A stretch of DNA of 64,000 bases from B10-G9 sp964627755 (GTDB lineage Bacteria; Chloroflexota; Anaerolineae; Anaerolineales; UBA11858), in contig CAZVIH010000022.1 of NCBI GenBank assembly GCA_964627755.1, positions 6,494 through 70,493 on the forward strand, read 5' to 3'. The translations under genes and the position numbers were made by a program. This document shows positions 25,431-34,263 of the stretch, in pieces. Every line of letters begins with the position of its first letter. Within the stretch, counting starts at the first letter, position 1. The notes under the pieces were generated by a model, which saw only the letters and a list, made by a program, of their open reading frames with translations, was not told the origin of the DNA and did not search any database.

Positions 25431-25712
25431 TTATTGATGCGATATCGCCAGGAGCAGTTCCCGGACTTGAATGTCTCGTTGGTTCTTGTGGCGGAGGGGA
25501 AGCGTTTGATTGACAGTGTAGCGGTTTTCCCTGCCATCCTTGCTTTTTTTTATATACCCCTCCTGTTCTAAATCCCGGATAATGCGGTAGACAGTTCTGG
25601 TTGTGATATTTAGTTGGGAGCCAATTTTACGGGCTGTAAGATTGTCCTCCCGGCCCAGCAGCGTAAGCACGGCTGCATGATTGGTGATGAATGTCCAATG
25701 GTTATTGCTCAT
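25431..25712 (-). CDS. MarR-like winged-helix regulator
   Basis: 93 residues: NHWTFITNHAAVLTLLGRED, then a helix-turn-helix (LTARKIGSQLNITTRTVYRI), a wing (LEQEGYIKKSKDGRENRYTVN) and a closing helix. It matches a widespread small-regulator family (HWTFLTNHAxVLL... DLPLRHP). It has no ligand domain. It lies directly before the NBR1-Ig lipoprotein gene (1-base gap) and behind a strong promoter with a direct repeat, so it probably controls its own operon. Confidence 0.85.
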   Translation of the reverse strand: MSNNHWTFITNHAAVLTLLGREDNLTARKIGSQLNITTRTVYRIIRDLEQEGYIKKSKDGRENRYTVNQTLPLRHKNQRDIQVRELLLAISHQ

Positions 25713-25739
25713 ATATTCGGCCTGTTAGGTATGATGATT

Positions 25740-25804
25740 AATACATGAAATACAATACATGAAAATTGTGTCATATATTATATAATATAGAAGTTGGTTG
25801 TCAA
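25740..25804 (-). promoter_or_regulatory. strong promoter with tandem operator-like repeats
   Basis: Read leftward: TTGACA (25799-25804), a 16-base spacer and TATAAT (25777-25782), both perfect consensus. Downstream, the 11-base word aatacatgaaa occurs exactly twice (25740-25750 and 25754-25764, plus-strand reading), 14 bases apart, within the leader of the regulator gene. It is a likely operator of that regulator. Confidence 0.75.
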
Positions 25805-25939
25805 GACGGATTTATATAGATATTTTTTATAGGCTTGGAAGCTTGATTAGAGCCAGCTGTTATTCCGCGGCTGGTAACACATCAGATATATTTCCAGTAT
25901 CAAATGAGTGGAAATATTTGGAAATTATTAATGGGATGT

Positions 25940-26605
25940 TCAGTCGCTATTTGATGGATAGACAAGGATTCTGGTCGATATCTCCCGCCCCAGGGCTATT
26001 TCTTTGCCGTTAATTTCCACGGTGAAAGGACCGTTATAGGGTGCCTCATCGACGATCTTTAATACTGTGCCTGGCAGCATACCTCGTTCTTCCAGGTATT
26101 CACATAAGATCAGCTCCGGTTGCTCAATCCGTATGATTACCACTTCCACTTCACAGCTGATCTCATTGAGTGGGAAGGCTGGCGGAATCTCTAGATTGCC
26201 TTCGGCGTCCGGAATAGGATGTCCATGGGGGCAGATTGTTGGGTTACCGAGAAATACTGCCAGGGCTTCTGTTACTGCAGCATCTGTGGCATGTTCCAGC
26301 CGGCAAGAAAAATCATATACCTGGGACCAGGGGATGTTAAGGTGGTCTGCCAGGAAACGCCCCCATAGTCGCTGCCGCCGGATAACGATCAAAGCCCTCT
26401 GCTGTCCTGTATCCGTCAGCTCAACCCCCTTATAGGGTGTGTGAATGATCAGATGGCCTGCTTCCAATCGTTTGACCATTTCTGTTGCAGAAACAGGGGA
26501 TACTCCCATACGTTTTGCGAGCAGGGATACCGCAACTGGTTCCTTTCCATCGGCAATTTCATAAATCGATTTTAAGTACATTTCCCTACTTTCAGATTCT
26601 GGCAT
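25940..26605 (-). CDS. DtxR/MntR-family metal-dependent repressor
   Basis: 221 residues. The N-terminal winged helix (YLKSIYEIADGKEPVAVSLL, AKRMGVSPVSATEMVKRLEA) is followed by the metal/dimer domain with Arg, His and Glu/Cys ligands (FSCRLEHATDAAVTEALAVF, then CPHGHPIP). A C-terminal FeoA/SH3-like domain (ERGMLPGTVLKIVDEAPYNG) closes it. It represses metal-uptake genes when Fe2+ or Mn2+ is bound. It is divergent from the NicO-type transporter gene, with feoA-feoB downstream of that, so it is the likely regulator of this metal block. Confidence 0.9.
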   Translation of the reverse strand: MPESESREMYLKSIYEIADGKEPVAVSLLAKRMGVSPVSATEMVKRLEAGHLIIHTPYKGVELTDTGQQRALIVIRRQRLWGRFLADHLNIPWSQVYDFSCRLEHATDAAVTEALAVFLGNPTICPHGHPIPDAEGNLEIPPAFPLNEISCEVEVVIIRIEQPELILCEYLEERGMLPGTVLKIVDEAPYNGPFTVEINGKEIALGREISTRILVYPSNSD

Positions 26606-26807
26606 GGTTATCCTTTTTTTTATCTAATTCGTATCTCTTGATTATAATCTTGAAACATCCATTTATTTTAGGACTGCCATCAACTTGAAGTTTTAGTATC
26701 TTTAGAGTCGATTAATTGGCTTTCCTATTAATGGTGATTTGCCAGATTATCAGGGTCTGACAGTCTGGTATGATTTGAGTGGAGTTGTTCCATATTCAGA
26801 AATAAAT

Positions 26808-29378
26808 ATGAAAAAAGTATCCTTTTCCCTGCTGATCTGTCTGGTGCTGTTCCTGGTTCTTCCGGTTTCAGCGCTGGCTCATCCGGCGGATATGTACTAT
26901 CACACCCATACGATCATACTTTCTCCGGATGGCATCTCTATTACCTGGCAGATTATGCCGGGACCGATGATCGCCCAGAGCATCTGGTTTGATGTGGATA
27001 AAAATCAGGATGATCTGGTTTCAGATGCAGAAGCGGTGAACTGGGTGAATTCAATATTAATGACATTCAGTGTTGAGATGAACCAGGATCCCCTCCCGCT
27101 GGAATTGGAATCCGTCGATTGGCCTTCAACCGTGGATACTTTATTCGATGGTTCAGAACCGATCATCATCCACTTGTTTGCTGAGTGGACAGAAGAGATC
27201 CGGGAAGATACCTGGATAGCTCTTCATAACCGCTACAATCCTAAAAGCAGCTTGAGCTGGTTTGAGATCCAGGCGGAGGGGGGGCTCAGTTTTGAAATTC
27301 CAAACCAGAACGGCGGCAATTTGGACATACTTCTTGGCTTTTCCCAGGGGGATAGCACATCTACCCGCCTGACTGGTTGGGAAAGCGGTTCCCCGTCCAT
27401 TCCTTGGGTGGTGGAATCCGTTGGTCTGGGCGAACTGGCTGAAGAAGCTGCAGCAGAATCTCAAACGTCTCCAGCAGCTGGTTCTGGACCGGCATCTATT
27501 CTGGAAGGTTTGATCAAAAAACAGGATGGGTCCTTCACCTTTATCCTGAGCGCCTTGTTCCTGGCAGCTCTACTGGGTGCTCTGCATGCTCTTAGCCCAG
27601 GACATGGGAAAACGATTGTAGCGGCTTACCTGGTTGGCTCGCAGGGAACAGTCCTCCATGCTATCGCCCTGGGTGGGATTGTCACCCTGACACATACAGG
27701 TTCGGTTTTTATATTAGGTATATTGACCTTAACCGCATCCCGCTATTTCCTGGCAGCTGATGTTTTCCCTGTTTTGGAATTGACCTCGGGGTTATTGATA
27801 TTCTTGCTTGGGATGGGATTACTCTATCCTCGTTTGAGGCTCTGGTTCCGATATTATCAGCAAAAACGCAAAATAATGAAAGTTGAGGTAGATTCGGGAG
27901 CAAAGGCGCCGGGTGGGGAAAAACGTCTGCTGATCAGCCAGCCCATTGATGAAATTGGACCGGCTCATAGTCACGATTCTTCCGATCTGGGCTCCATCCC
28001 ACGAGGACCAATCCCGGGAAGCCCTTTGGAGAATATTCGCTGGCGTAATTTAATACCGCTGGCGATCAGCGGAGGACTGGTACCTTGTCCGGACGCGATC
28101 GCTATTCTTCTGGTGGCAGCTGCAATCAATCGGATCGTTTTTGGGTTGAGTTTGATAGTCTCTTTCAGTTTTGGTTTGGCTGTTATTTTAATTGCCATAG
28201 GCTTGTTGATCGTGCAGGGAAAAGAGCTTTTTAAGCGGCTGCAGTGGTTTAGCAAAGCAGCTTTGGTCATGCCGATCGTCAGCGCCTTGATAGTTTTAGC
28301 TGCTGGGGCCTGGTTGTCAGTTGGAGCTCTTCAAAATTTCTCTGAATTTTCCGTTTCAGTGTTTACAAATGAAGAGACACCTCAATTTAGTTTAAGAGAA
28401 ACCGACGTCCTCTATACTGCCCTGGATGAAAACGATCAGTCCCAGCTGTTGATGCTCTCTGCGGGTGGGGGAACCCCGCTTGTTATCTCAGAAGGAGTCA
28501 ATGTCTGGTACTTTGCAGTTGCGCCAGATCATAACAAGGTAGTTTATGTGGGGGGCAATCAATATAATGGATCTGAATTATGGATCTGGGATCGGGAAAC
28601 ATCCCAGAATGAATTACTTCTGGAGTGTGCTGATGCCTACTGCTCAGAGATTTCCTGGTCGCCTGATGGACAGGGGTTCCTATACAGCCGGCTGGAATTT
28701 GACCCGGAGAACAATCCTGCCAATGTGCAGTCCATCTGGTGGCTGGACCTGGATACCGGCGAATCAGCGCCTCTCTTCCAGGATGCTTTAACTCCTGGTT
28801 TCAGCGCTCGCTGGTCACCGGATGGAAAATGGCTCAGTTATACTTCCATCAACCCCCTGGAAATCAAGATCTACCAAATGGAGAATGGAGAAAGTCAGAT
28901 CCTGCCCAACGCCCTGGGTTATCCAGCGGTTTGGTCCCCAGATAGCAAGACCGTGATCCTGCAGGATCTGGAATTGGTGGATAGCGGTTATTTGAACAAA
29001 CTGTTTTCCTATTCTGTGGAGGAGGATTGGCTGACAATGCTGGCCTTTGACCAGATGTATGATGAATCCTACCCTGCCTGGTCTCCGGACGGGGAGTGGC
29101 TAGCTGTAGTGCGCCGGGCCTGGGTGGATGATATTCCGGAAGAGGGCAACCAACTCTGGGTGATGCGTCCCGATGGTACAGAAGCAACCCAGTACACTGA
29201 CGAAGAGAAACATACCTTTGGACAACCATCCTGGTCATCGGATAGCCGCTACCTGGTATTCGATTACCGTGCGGTAGTGGATGGGAAGATAAACACAGGA
29301 ATTAAGGTGCTTGATCTTAAATCTGGCCGGATCTCTGATCTGGTAACAACTGGCAGCCATCCGGCTTGGTTAGAATAG
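26808..29378 (+). CDS. NicO/UreH-type metal transporter fused to TolB-like beta-propeller
   Basis: ATG 26808 (MKKVSFSL) is preferred because a signal peptide begins there; 856 residues. After the signal peptide (to about 27), residues 28-235 form an extracytoplasmic beta-rich domain. Residues 240-500 hold about six spans with the NicO/RcnA signature GALHALSPGHGKTIVAAYLV and a second LAISGGLVPCPDAIAI, plus a short His-containing loop (PAHSHDSSD). Residues about 525-856 are repeated blades with WSPDG motifs (SWSPDGQGF, RWSPDGKWL, AWSPDGEWL), a WD40/TolB-like propeller. Such a fusion is unusual. It is divergent from the DtxR gene and upstream of feoA-feoB, which points to Ni, Co, Mn or Fe handling. 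Confidence 0.8.
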   Translation: MKKVSFSLLICLVLFLVLPVSALAHPADMYYHTHTIILSPDGISITWQIMPGPMIAQSIWFDVDKNQDDLVSDAEAVNWVNSILMTFSVEMNQDPLPLELESVDWPSTVDTLFDGSEPIIIHLFAEWTEEIREDTWIALHNRYNPKSSLSWFEIQAEGGLSFEIPNQNGGNLDILLGFSQGDSTSTRLTGWESGSPSIPWVVESVGLGELAEEAAAESQTSPAAGSGPASILEGLIKKQDGSFTFILSALFLAALLGALHALSPGHGKTIVAAYLVGSQGTVLHAIALGGIVTLTHTGSVFILGILTLTASRYFLAADVFPVLELTSGLLIFLLGMGLLYPRLRLWFRYYQQKRKIMKVEVDSGAKAPGGEKRLLISQPIDEIGPAHSHDSSDLGSIPRGPIPGSPLENIRWRNLIPLAISGGLVPCPDAIAILLVAAAINRIVFGLSLIVSFSFGLAVILIAIGLLIVQGKELFKRLQWFSKAALVMPIVSALIVLAAGAWLSVGALQNFSEFSVSVFTNEETPQFSLRETDVLYTALDENDQSQLLMLSAGGGTPLVISEGVNVWYFAVAPDHNKVVYVGGNQYNGSELWIWDRETSQNELLLECADAYCSEISWSPDGQGFLYSRLEFDPENNPANVQSIWWLDLDTGESAPLFQDALTPGFSARWSPDGKWLSYTSINPLEIKIYQMENGESQILPNALGYPAVWSPDSKTVILQDLELVDSGYLNKLFSYSVEEDWLTMLAFDQMYDESYPAWSPDGEWLAVVRRAWVDDIPEEGNQLWVMRPDGTEATQYTDEEKHTFGQPSWSSDSRYLVFDYRAVVDGKINTGIKVLDLKSGRISDLVTTGSHPAWLE

Positions 29379-29492
29379 ATTATATAATTTCGAATCCGGT
29401 TACAGGGATGGAGTTGTTTTTAATGACCATAAGGGACTGATTACTTCGGAAAGAACTCAGTTCAAATAAAAATAGTTTGTGAAGCTTGGCAC

Positions 29493-29531
29493 ATAAAATA
29501 TTTTATGGTATACCTTATAAATAATTATAAG
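29493..29531. promoter_or_regulatory. two A+T-rich palindromes upstream of feoA
   Basis: The perfect 14-base palindrome ataaaatattttat (29493-29506) is followed by cttataaataattataag (29514-29531, one mismatched pair). They lie 31-69 bases before the feo operon start and are candidate DtxR-type operators. I do not see a copy in front of the NicO-type gene. Confidence 0.45.
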
Positions 29532-29561
29532 ACTCGTTTAGTAAAATAAACCAGAAGTTGG

Positions 29562-30077
29562 ATGAAGGGATATATGCTTGTTACCACTCTAGATAAGTTG
29601 GTCCCGGGAGAATCGGGCAGGATTATAAAAGTAAGCGGTAGAGGTGCTATTCGGCGCCGGCTCATGGATATGGGTTTGACAAGCGGAGCGGTGATTAATA
29701 TGGTTAAGGAATCTCCCCTGGGCGATCCGGTTGAGTACAGGCTGCGGGGGTATCATCTCTCCCTTAGAAAATCTGAAGCGAAGACCATTGAAGTGGAACT
29801 GTTAGGGAGTTCGCTTCCAATGAGAGGAAGGAGACATTATTCTGGATCAGCCCTGACATTGGTGAATTGCAGATCAGGTGAGAAAGTTGAGATTACCAGG
29901 ACCAGAGGGGGAAAAGGACTTAACAGAAAACTTGAGATCCTTGATTTGAAACCCGGTTGTAAGATCTGTATTATCAAGAATGATTTCCCGGGTCCCTTGA
30001 TTATTTCTATAAACGACAAAGAAAGGTTGGTTCTTGGCAGAGGTATAGCTAGGCATGTCTTGGTAAAACCTTCCTGA
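29562..30077 (+). CDS. feoA: tandem FeoA protein
   Basis: 171 residues (an alternative ATG at 29574 gives MLVTTLDKL). It contains two FeoA/SH3-like domains. Domain 1 (about 5-80) has LVPGESGRI, RRRLMDMGLTSGAVINMVKE, LRGYHLSLRKSEAKTIEV. Domain 2 (about 95-170) has LVNCRSGEKVEI, LNRKLEILDLKPGCKICIIK and LGRGIARHVLV. FeoA stimulates Fe2+ transport by FeoB. Ordinary FeoA is about 75 residues, so this is an internal duplication; domain 2 has lost the MGL motif. It is followed 24 bases later by feoB. Confidence 0.88.
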   Translation: MKGYMLVTTLDKLVPGESGRIIKVSGRGAIRRRLMDMGLTSGAVINMVKESPLGDPVEYRLRGYHLSLRKSEAKTIEVELLGSSLPMRGRRHYSGSALTLVNCRSGEKVEITRTRGGKGLNRKLEILDLKPGCKICIIKNDFPGPLIISINDKERLVLGRGIARHVLVKPS

Positions 30078-30101
30078 CCGAGCCTGGAGAATAATATTAT
30101 T

Positions 30102-32357
30102 ATGACTAAAACCATCGCTCTGGCAGGCAATCCTAATGTTGGGAAAAGCACTCTTTTTAATGCTTTAACTGGCTCCCACCAGCATGTCGGCAATTGGCCG
30201 GGAAAGACTGTCGAGAAAAAAGATGGCTATTTGCGGATTGGAGAACAGGAAATCCTGGTTGTGGATCTGCCTGGAACTTACAGCCTGACAGCCTATTCGA
30301 TCGAAGAGATCATCACTCGCGATTTTATTATCAATGAAAAACCTAACGCTGTGATTGCGGTTGTAAATGCCGCTAACTTGGATCGGAATCTTTATTTGGT
30401 AACTCAACTGATAGATCTGGATATCCCGGTCATTGTTGCGTTAAATATGACTGACGTCGCCAGAAGGCGGGGTTTGGCTATCTCATTAAAAGGATTATCA
30501 GAACGACTGGGTGGCATCCCTGTTGTGGAGACAGTGGGAAACCGCAAGGAAGGCTTAGAGGATCTAATTAATGCCATAACTATGGTCTTGAAATTTCCTC
30601 ATACCGGGAATATTCAAACAAGCTTCAGTGGGGTCATAAAAGAAGAGATTGAGAACCTGAGGGCTGAGATAGAAGACCAGGAATTTCTCAGAGAATCTTA
30701 CCGGGCAGGTTGGCTGGCAACCAAGCTACTTGAAAATGATCAGGGTGTAATTAATAATTTGGAATCCCTGAAAGCAACGGAATTACTGGAGTCAGCTCGG
30801 CATGCCCGAAGACGAATAGAAACTCAAACTGGAGAGGATCCAGAGATCCTAATTGCTGATCAACGCTACCAATTTGTGGACCAGGTAATAGATTCTGCGG
30901 TGGAGCGCCCCCGGGAAAGAATAATAACCCGTTCGGAGATGATCGATAATATTGTCACTCACAGGATCTGGGGTCTGCCGATCTTTATGTTATTGATGTG
31001 GTTTGTTTTCCAGTTTACATCCAATGTCAGCGGTCCGTTCCTTGACTGGGTGGATCTTTTTATTAACGAATTCATTTTCAAGTGGACTGTAAGAGCCCTG
31101 GGGCTTATGGGGTTGGGCAATTCCTGGGTCAGCTCCTTGATCACAGATGGTGTGATTGCCGGTGTTGGCGGAGTATTGGTTTTTGTGCCTGTTCTGCTTT
31201 TCCTTTATCTGGCCCTTAGTATCATGGAGGATTCAGGTTATATGTCCCGGGCTGCTTTTGTGATGGATCGGGTCATGCGCTGGATGGGCTTGCACGGGAA
31301 AAGTTTCCTGCCTATGATCATCGGATTTGGCTGCACAGTCCCGGCAGTTTATGCCACCAGGACCCTGGAGAATGAAAAAGACCGAAAATTAACAGCTTTC
31401 CTGGCTACCTTCATGAGCTGCGGAGCCCGCCTTCCAGTATATGTCGTATTTGGGGCTGCTTTTTTTGGGGCAGCATCAGGAACTCTGGTATTTGCCATGT
31501 ATTTACTGGGTATTGTTGTAGCCCTGATCACTGGCTTTGTGATGAAAAATACCGTTTATAAAAGCCAACCCCCTGCGCCTTTTGTAATGGAGCTGCCTCC
31601 CTACCGAATTCCCCGTCCCAAAGATGTTTGGCACCAGATGTGGGAGCGCACACATGGCTTTCTAGTGAAATCGGGTACGGTAATCCTGGGAGTTTCTGTG
31701 GCCCTTTGGTTGTTAATGGCTATCCCTGCTCACCAAGACACGGGGCTATTTAACCAGGTTCAGGCGAGAGACAGCCTTTTTGGCCGCATTAGCGGCCTTG
31801 TTGCCCCAATATTTAAACCGGCAGGATTTGGATCATGGCAGACAACTGGTTCGCTAGTGACAGGTATTCTGGCGAAGGAAGTGATCATCAGCACCATGAG
31901 CCAGATATATGCCGAGGAAAGCATACCTCCCGGGGAAATAACCTCTTCATTCGGAGAAGACTTGGTTTCGGTGGGAAAAGGTTTTGGACAGGCTGCTCTG
32001 CTGACAATCCAGGAAACCATTAATATCATTCCCCGCACTATTAATTTGATCCCGTTTATGGATCTGGGAGAACTGGATTTCTTTCCTGCGGAGAGTGCGA
32101 TTGTGGATTACACACGTTTAGAAGGGTCATTGCTGACGGCTTTTACCAGGTCTGCTGGCTCTCCAGATGCTGGTTCCATAGCCGCGGTTTCATTTAATGT
32201 CTTCGTTTTGCTATATATCCCCTGCGTTTCAGCTATTTCAGCCATGCGCCAGGAATTTGGACGGCGCTGGATGTGGGCCCAGATCTCCTACACCTTTGTA
32301 ATTGCCTGGGCGGCAGCTGTAGTGGTATTCCAAATGGGTAAGTTGATATTCCTCTAG
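30102..32357 (+). CDS. feoB: ferrous iron transporter FeoB
   Basis: 751 residues. The N-terminal G domain has GNPNVGKSTLFNALTG, the switch GNWPGKTVEKK, DLPGTYSL and NMTD. A helical GDI-like spacer follows (about 170-280), then a membrane domain with two Gate motifs (SGYMSRAAFVMDRVMRWMGL, FGCTVPAVYATRTLEN) and a FeoB C region. The late segment LAKEVIISTMSQIYAEE is typical. It imports Fe2+ across the cytoplasmic membrane. It is preceded by tandem FeoA and followed by a FeoC-like protein. Confidence 0.96.
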   Translation: MTKTIALAGNPNVGKSTLFNALTGSHQHVGNWPGKTVEKKDGYLRIGEQEILVVDLPGTYSLTAYSIEEIITRDFIINEKPNAVIAVVNAANLDRNLYLVTQLIDLDIPVIVALNMTDVARRRGLAISLKGLSERLGGIPVVETVGNRKEGLEDLINAITMVLKFPHTGNIQTSFSGVIKEEIENLRAEIEDQEFLRESYRAGWLATKLLENDQGVINNLESLKATELLESARHARRRIETQTGEDPEILIADQRYQFVDQVIDSAVERPRERIITRSEMIDNIVTHRIWGLPIFMLLMWFVFQFTSNVSGPFLDWVDLFINEFIFKWTVRALGLMGLGNSWVSSLITDGVIAGVGGVLVFVPVLLFLYLALSIMEDSGYMSRAAFVMDRVMRWMGLHGKSFLPMIIGFGCTVPAVYATRTLENEKDRKLTAFLATFMSCGARLPVYVVFGAAFFGAASGTLVFAMYLLGIVVALITGFVMKNTVYKSQPPAPFVMELPPYRIPRPKDVWHQMWERTHGFLVKSGTVILGVSVALWLLMAIPAHQDTGLFNQVQARDSLFGRISGLVAPIFKPAGFGSWQTTGSLVTGILAKEVIISTMSQIYAEESIPPGEITSSFGEDLVSVGKGFGQAALLTIQETINIIPRTINLIPFMDLGELDFFPAESAIVDYTRLEGSLLTAFTRSAGSPDAGSIAAVSFNVFVLLYIPCVSAISAMRQEFGRRWMWAQISYTFVIAWAAAVVVFQMGKLIFL

Positions 32358-32367
32358 AGAGATTTTT

Positions 32368-32664
32368 ATGACAAAAAGTATATTAGGCAATCTGCTGACC
32401 ATCATTGAAGAGTCTTCTGGAGCTTATTCTATCCAGACCCTGGCAAGGGAGCTGGATGTATCTCCGGAGCGGGTGGAGAGCATGCTGGAATACTGGATTC
32501 GGAAGGGAAAGATTGAATCTTCGACCAATCTAACTGAGTGTGGAAGTTGTTCATCCCAGGGAGATTGCCCCTTTGTGCTGGAAATGCCCCGAACCTATGA
32601 ACTGGTGACCGACCAGTACCATCTATCTGATCCGGATCATCAGATCTTTTGCACTCACCATTAG
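32368..32664 (+). CDS. feoC: FeoC-like winged-helix protein
   Basis: 98 residues, 10 bases after feoB. The N-terminal winged helix (TIIEESSGAYSIQTLARELD, SPERVESMLEYWIRKGKIE) is followed by a Cys cluster (ECGSCSSQGDCPF at about 57-69) of the kind that binds an iron-sulfur cluster or iron in FeoC proteins. It probably modulates FeoB stability or iron response. The C-terminal about 25 residues are unassigned. A strong terminator follows, closing the feo operon. Confidence 0.8.
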   Translation: MTKSILGNLLTIIEESSGAYSIQTLARELDVSPERVESMLEYWIRKGKIESSTNLTECGSCSSQGDCPFVLEMPRTYELVTDQYHLSDPDHQIFCTHH

Positions 32665-32671
32665 AGTTATC

Positions 32672-32720
32672 CTGAATATCAAAAACCACCTTCTTTCTGA
32701 AGGCGGTTTTTGATATTCAG
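32672..32720 (+). terminator. long hairpin closing the feo operon
   Basis: A 21-bp stem with one mismatch (starting ctgaatatcaaaaaccacct) has a 7-base loop. Its right arm holds TTTTT, and the left arm supplies the same for the opposite strand. It is likely to terminate both feo and the leftward desaturase remnant. Confidence 0.8.
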
Positions 32721-32729
32721 CGGGGAGAA

Positions 32730-33587
32730 TTAGTTGGGTTCAGTTTGATAGATTTTCAAATACCCAAAATGCACCAGCTGGCGTTTTTTTTCATCCCAGA
32801 GCCGGAAGGTCAGAGTTTTAAAACTTGCCCAGAGGTTTATGGGCTTTACTTGGAAAATCGGGTTTTCCCGGTAACATTTCTCGAGCAGGTAGTTGGGTAT
32901 CCGAGGACTGAGTTGGTGGATGTGATGGAATCCGATCTTGCCTGAAAACCACTGCATGACCTTCGGTAATTGATAAAAGGAACTACCTTCCAATCCGGCT
33001 TTAACGAAGTCCCATTCCTGGGCTCGCTCCCAATAGACTCCCTCAAATTGATGCCGGACAAATAACATCCAAACACCGACGGTGGAAGCTACCCAGATCA
33101 CAGGAAATTGAATAAGTATGAAATTTTAAAAACCAATCACCCAACTCATGAGGATAATTAGAATGGCCAGAGCCAGGTTAGTCCAATGAATACTGTTTTG
33201 TTCTCGTTTTCTAAAAGATTTATTGGGTATACGGCTTAGGATCAGGAATGTCAATAGGGGTCCTACACCAAATATGATCAGAGGATGGCGGTGTACACGA
33301 TAAAAAAGCTGTTTCCACCAGGGTGCTTCCAGGAATTCTTCCACAGTCATGGTCCAGACATCATTTACACCAAGTTTATCGAGGAGGGAGGCTGTGACAT
33401 GGTGTACGGCATGGCTTTGCCGCCATTGGATAAAAAGTGTGAATACCAGTACACCAAGGATGGATCCCACCCAGTGGTTTGCTTTGGCGTTTTTGAAAAA
33501 TGACCAGTGGCCGCAGTCGTGGAATATGATGAATAACCGGGCCACCAATATTGATAAGATCACACCTATCCCAGGTTGACCAGACAA
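32730..33587 (-). pseudogene. decayed fatty-acid desaturase
   Basis: Two open segments (33126-33587 and 32730-33101) lie in one frame, split by a TAA at 33126-33128 after SWVIGF and followed by NFILIQFPV. Together they read as a membrane desaturase: HDCGHWSFF, QWRQSHAVHH and GFHHIHQLSPRIPNY, with the third box showing Gln where His is expected (HHIHHL). The N-terminal about 60 residues, including the first spans, are missing; homology begins abruptly near VARLFIIFHDCGH. Next to that break lies an IS200-like transposase start. It is therefore inactive on three counts. Confidence 0.8.
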
Positions 33588-33621
33588 AATGAATATATAT
33601 TTGAGAGTGAGATTTATTCAA
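33553..33621 (-). mobile_element. IS200-like/REP-associated transposase N-terminal stub
   Basis: In another frame from the desaturase, a TTG at 33619-33621 with GGAGGA just upstream opens the peptide NKSHSQIYIHFVWSTWDR, followed by CDLI. The pattern x-S-x-Q-I-Y-I-H-F-V-W-x-T-W/K-x-R opens many IS200/Y1-type transposases. The similarity stops after about 23 codons, exactly where the desaturase begins. It looks like the fused remains of a deletion or insertion. Confidence 0.5.
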
Positions 33622-33721
33622 TAGTCCTCCAATTTATGCCTATTTCATAATTTTACCTAAATATTGACTGCAGGAAAACTGGTATGTGGATTAGATATTT
33701 TTGAATTTGATTTTAATGACC

Positions 33722-33752
33722 TTGACATTCCTTAATTTGTCTATATAATTAA
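33722..33752 (+). promoter_or_regulatory. consensus promoter and operator of the MarR/ABC operon
   Basis: TTGACA (33722-33727), a 16-base spacer and TATAAT (33744-33749). An inverted repeat, ttaatt...aattaa (33732-33737 and 33747-33752), spans the -10 and is placed for repression by the MarR protein encoded 30 bases further on. Confidence 0.75.
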
Positions 33753-33781
33753 TCGAACTTAACTATTAATTGAGGTGAAGT

Positions 33782-34240
33782 ATGTCCTCTCAAGATCCGT
33801 TTTATTGCATATTCCATGAGTGGATGGAATTATTTATGCACCGCTCCATGCGCGGGTATATCCACTATGCCCGTGAGAAAGGATTGTCGAGGTCGAGCAT
33901 CGGCACTTTATTTCACCTCAGCCACCGTGATCATGCTGGTGTTTCGGACCTGGGTGAACATCTGGGAGTGAGCAGTGCGGCGGCCAGCCAGATGCTGGAG
34001 CATCTGGTGGAAGAAGGGCTCATCAAGCGTTCGGAAGATCCAGATGATCGCCGGATGAAAAAGATAACTCTAACAGAAAAAGGGTTCCAGGTGATGAAGG
34101 ATAGTGTCAGCGCCAGGCTGGGGTGGTTAGAGGAGCTGACGGAGAGTTTTTCTACTGAAGAAAAAAAAGAGATCACAGCTGCCATGAAATTAATCATAAA
34201 TAAAGCTAGAGAAATAGATATCCTTAAAAAGGGAGAATAA
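33782..34240 (+). CDS. MarR-family regulator of the ABC exporter
   Basis: 152 residues. The winged-helix core is GTLFHLSHRDHAGVSDLGEH, LGVSSAAASQMLEHLVEEGL, then the wing IKRSEDPDDRRMKKITLTEKG, the MarR signature with D-x-R-x-x-x-x-x-L-T-x-K-G. Flanking helices serve dimerisation. It sits 23 bases before a heterodimeric ABC exporter, so it probably represses it until a toxic compound or lipid binds. Confidence 0.92.
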   Translation: MSSQDPFYCIFHEWMELFMHRSMRGYIHYAREKGLSRSSIGTLFHLSHRDHAGVSDLGEHLGVSSAAASQMLEHLVEEGLIKRSEDPDDRRMKKITLTEKGFQVMKDSVSARLGWLEELTESFSTEEKKEITAAMKLIINKAREIDILKKGE

Positions 34241-34263
34241 CTTTCCAGAGGAGTTCCAATCTT

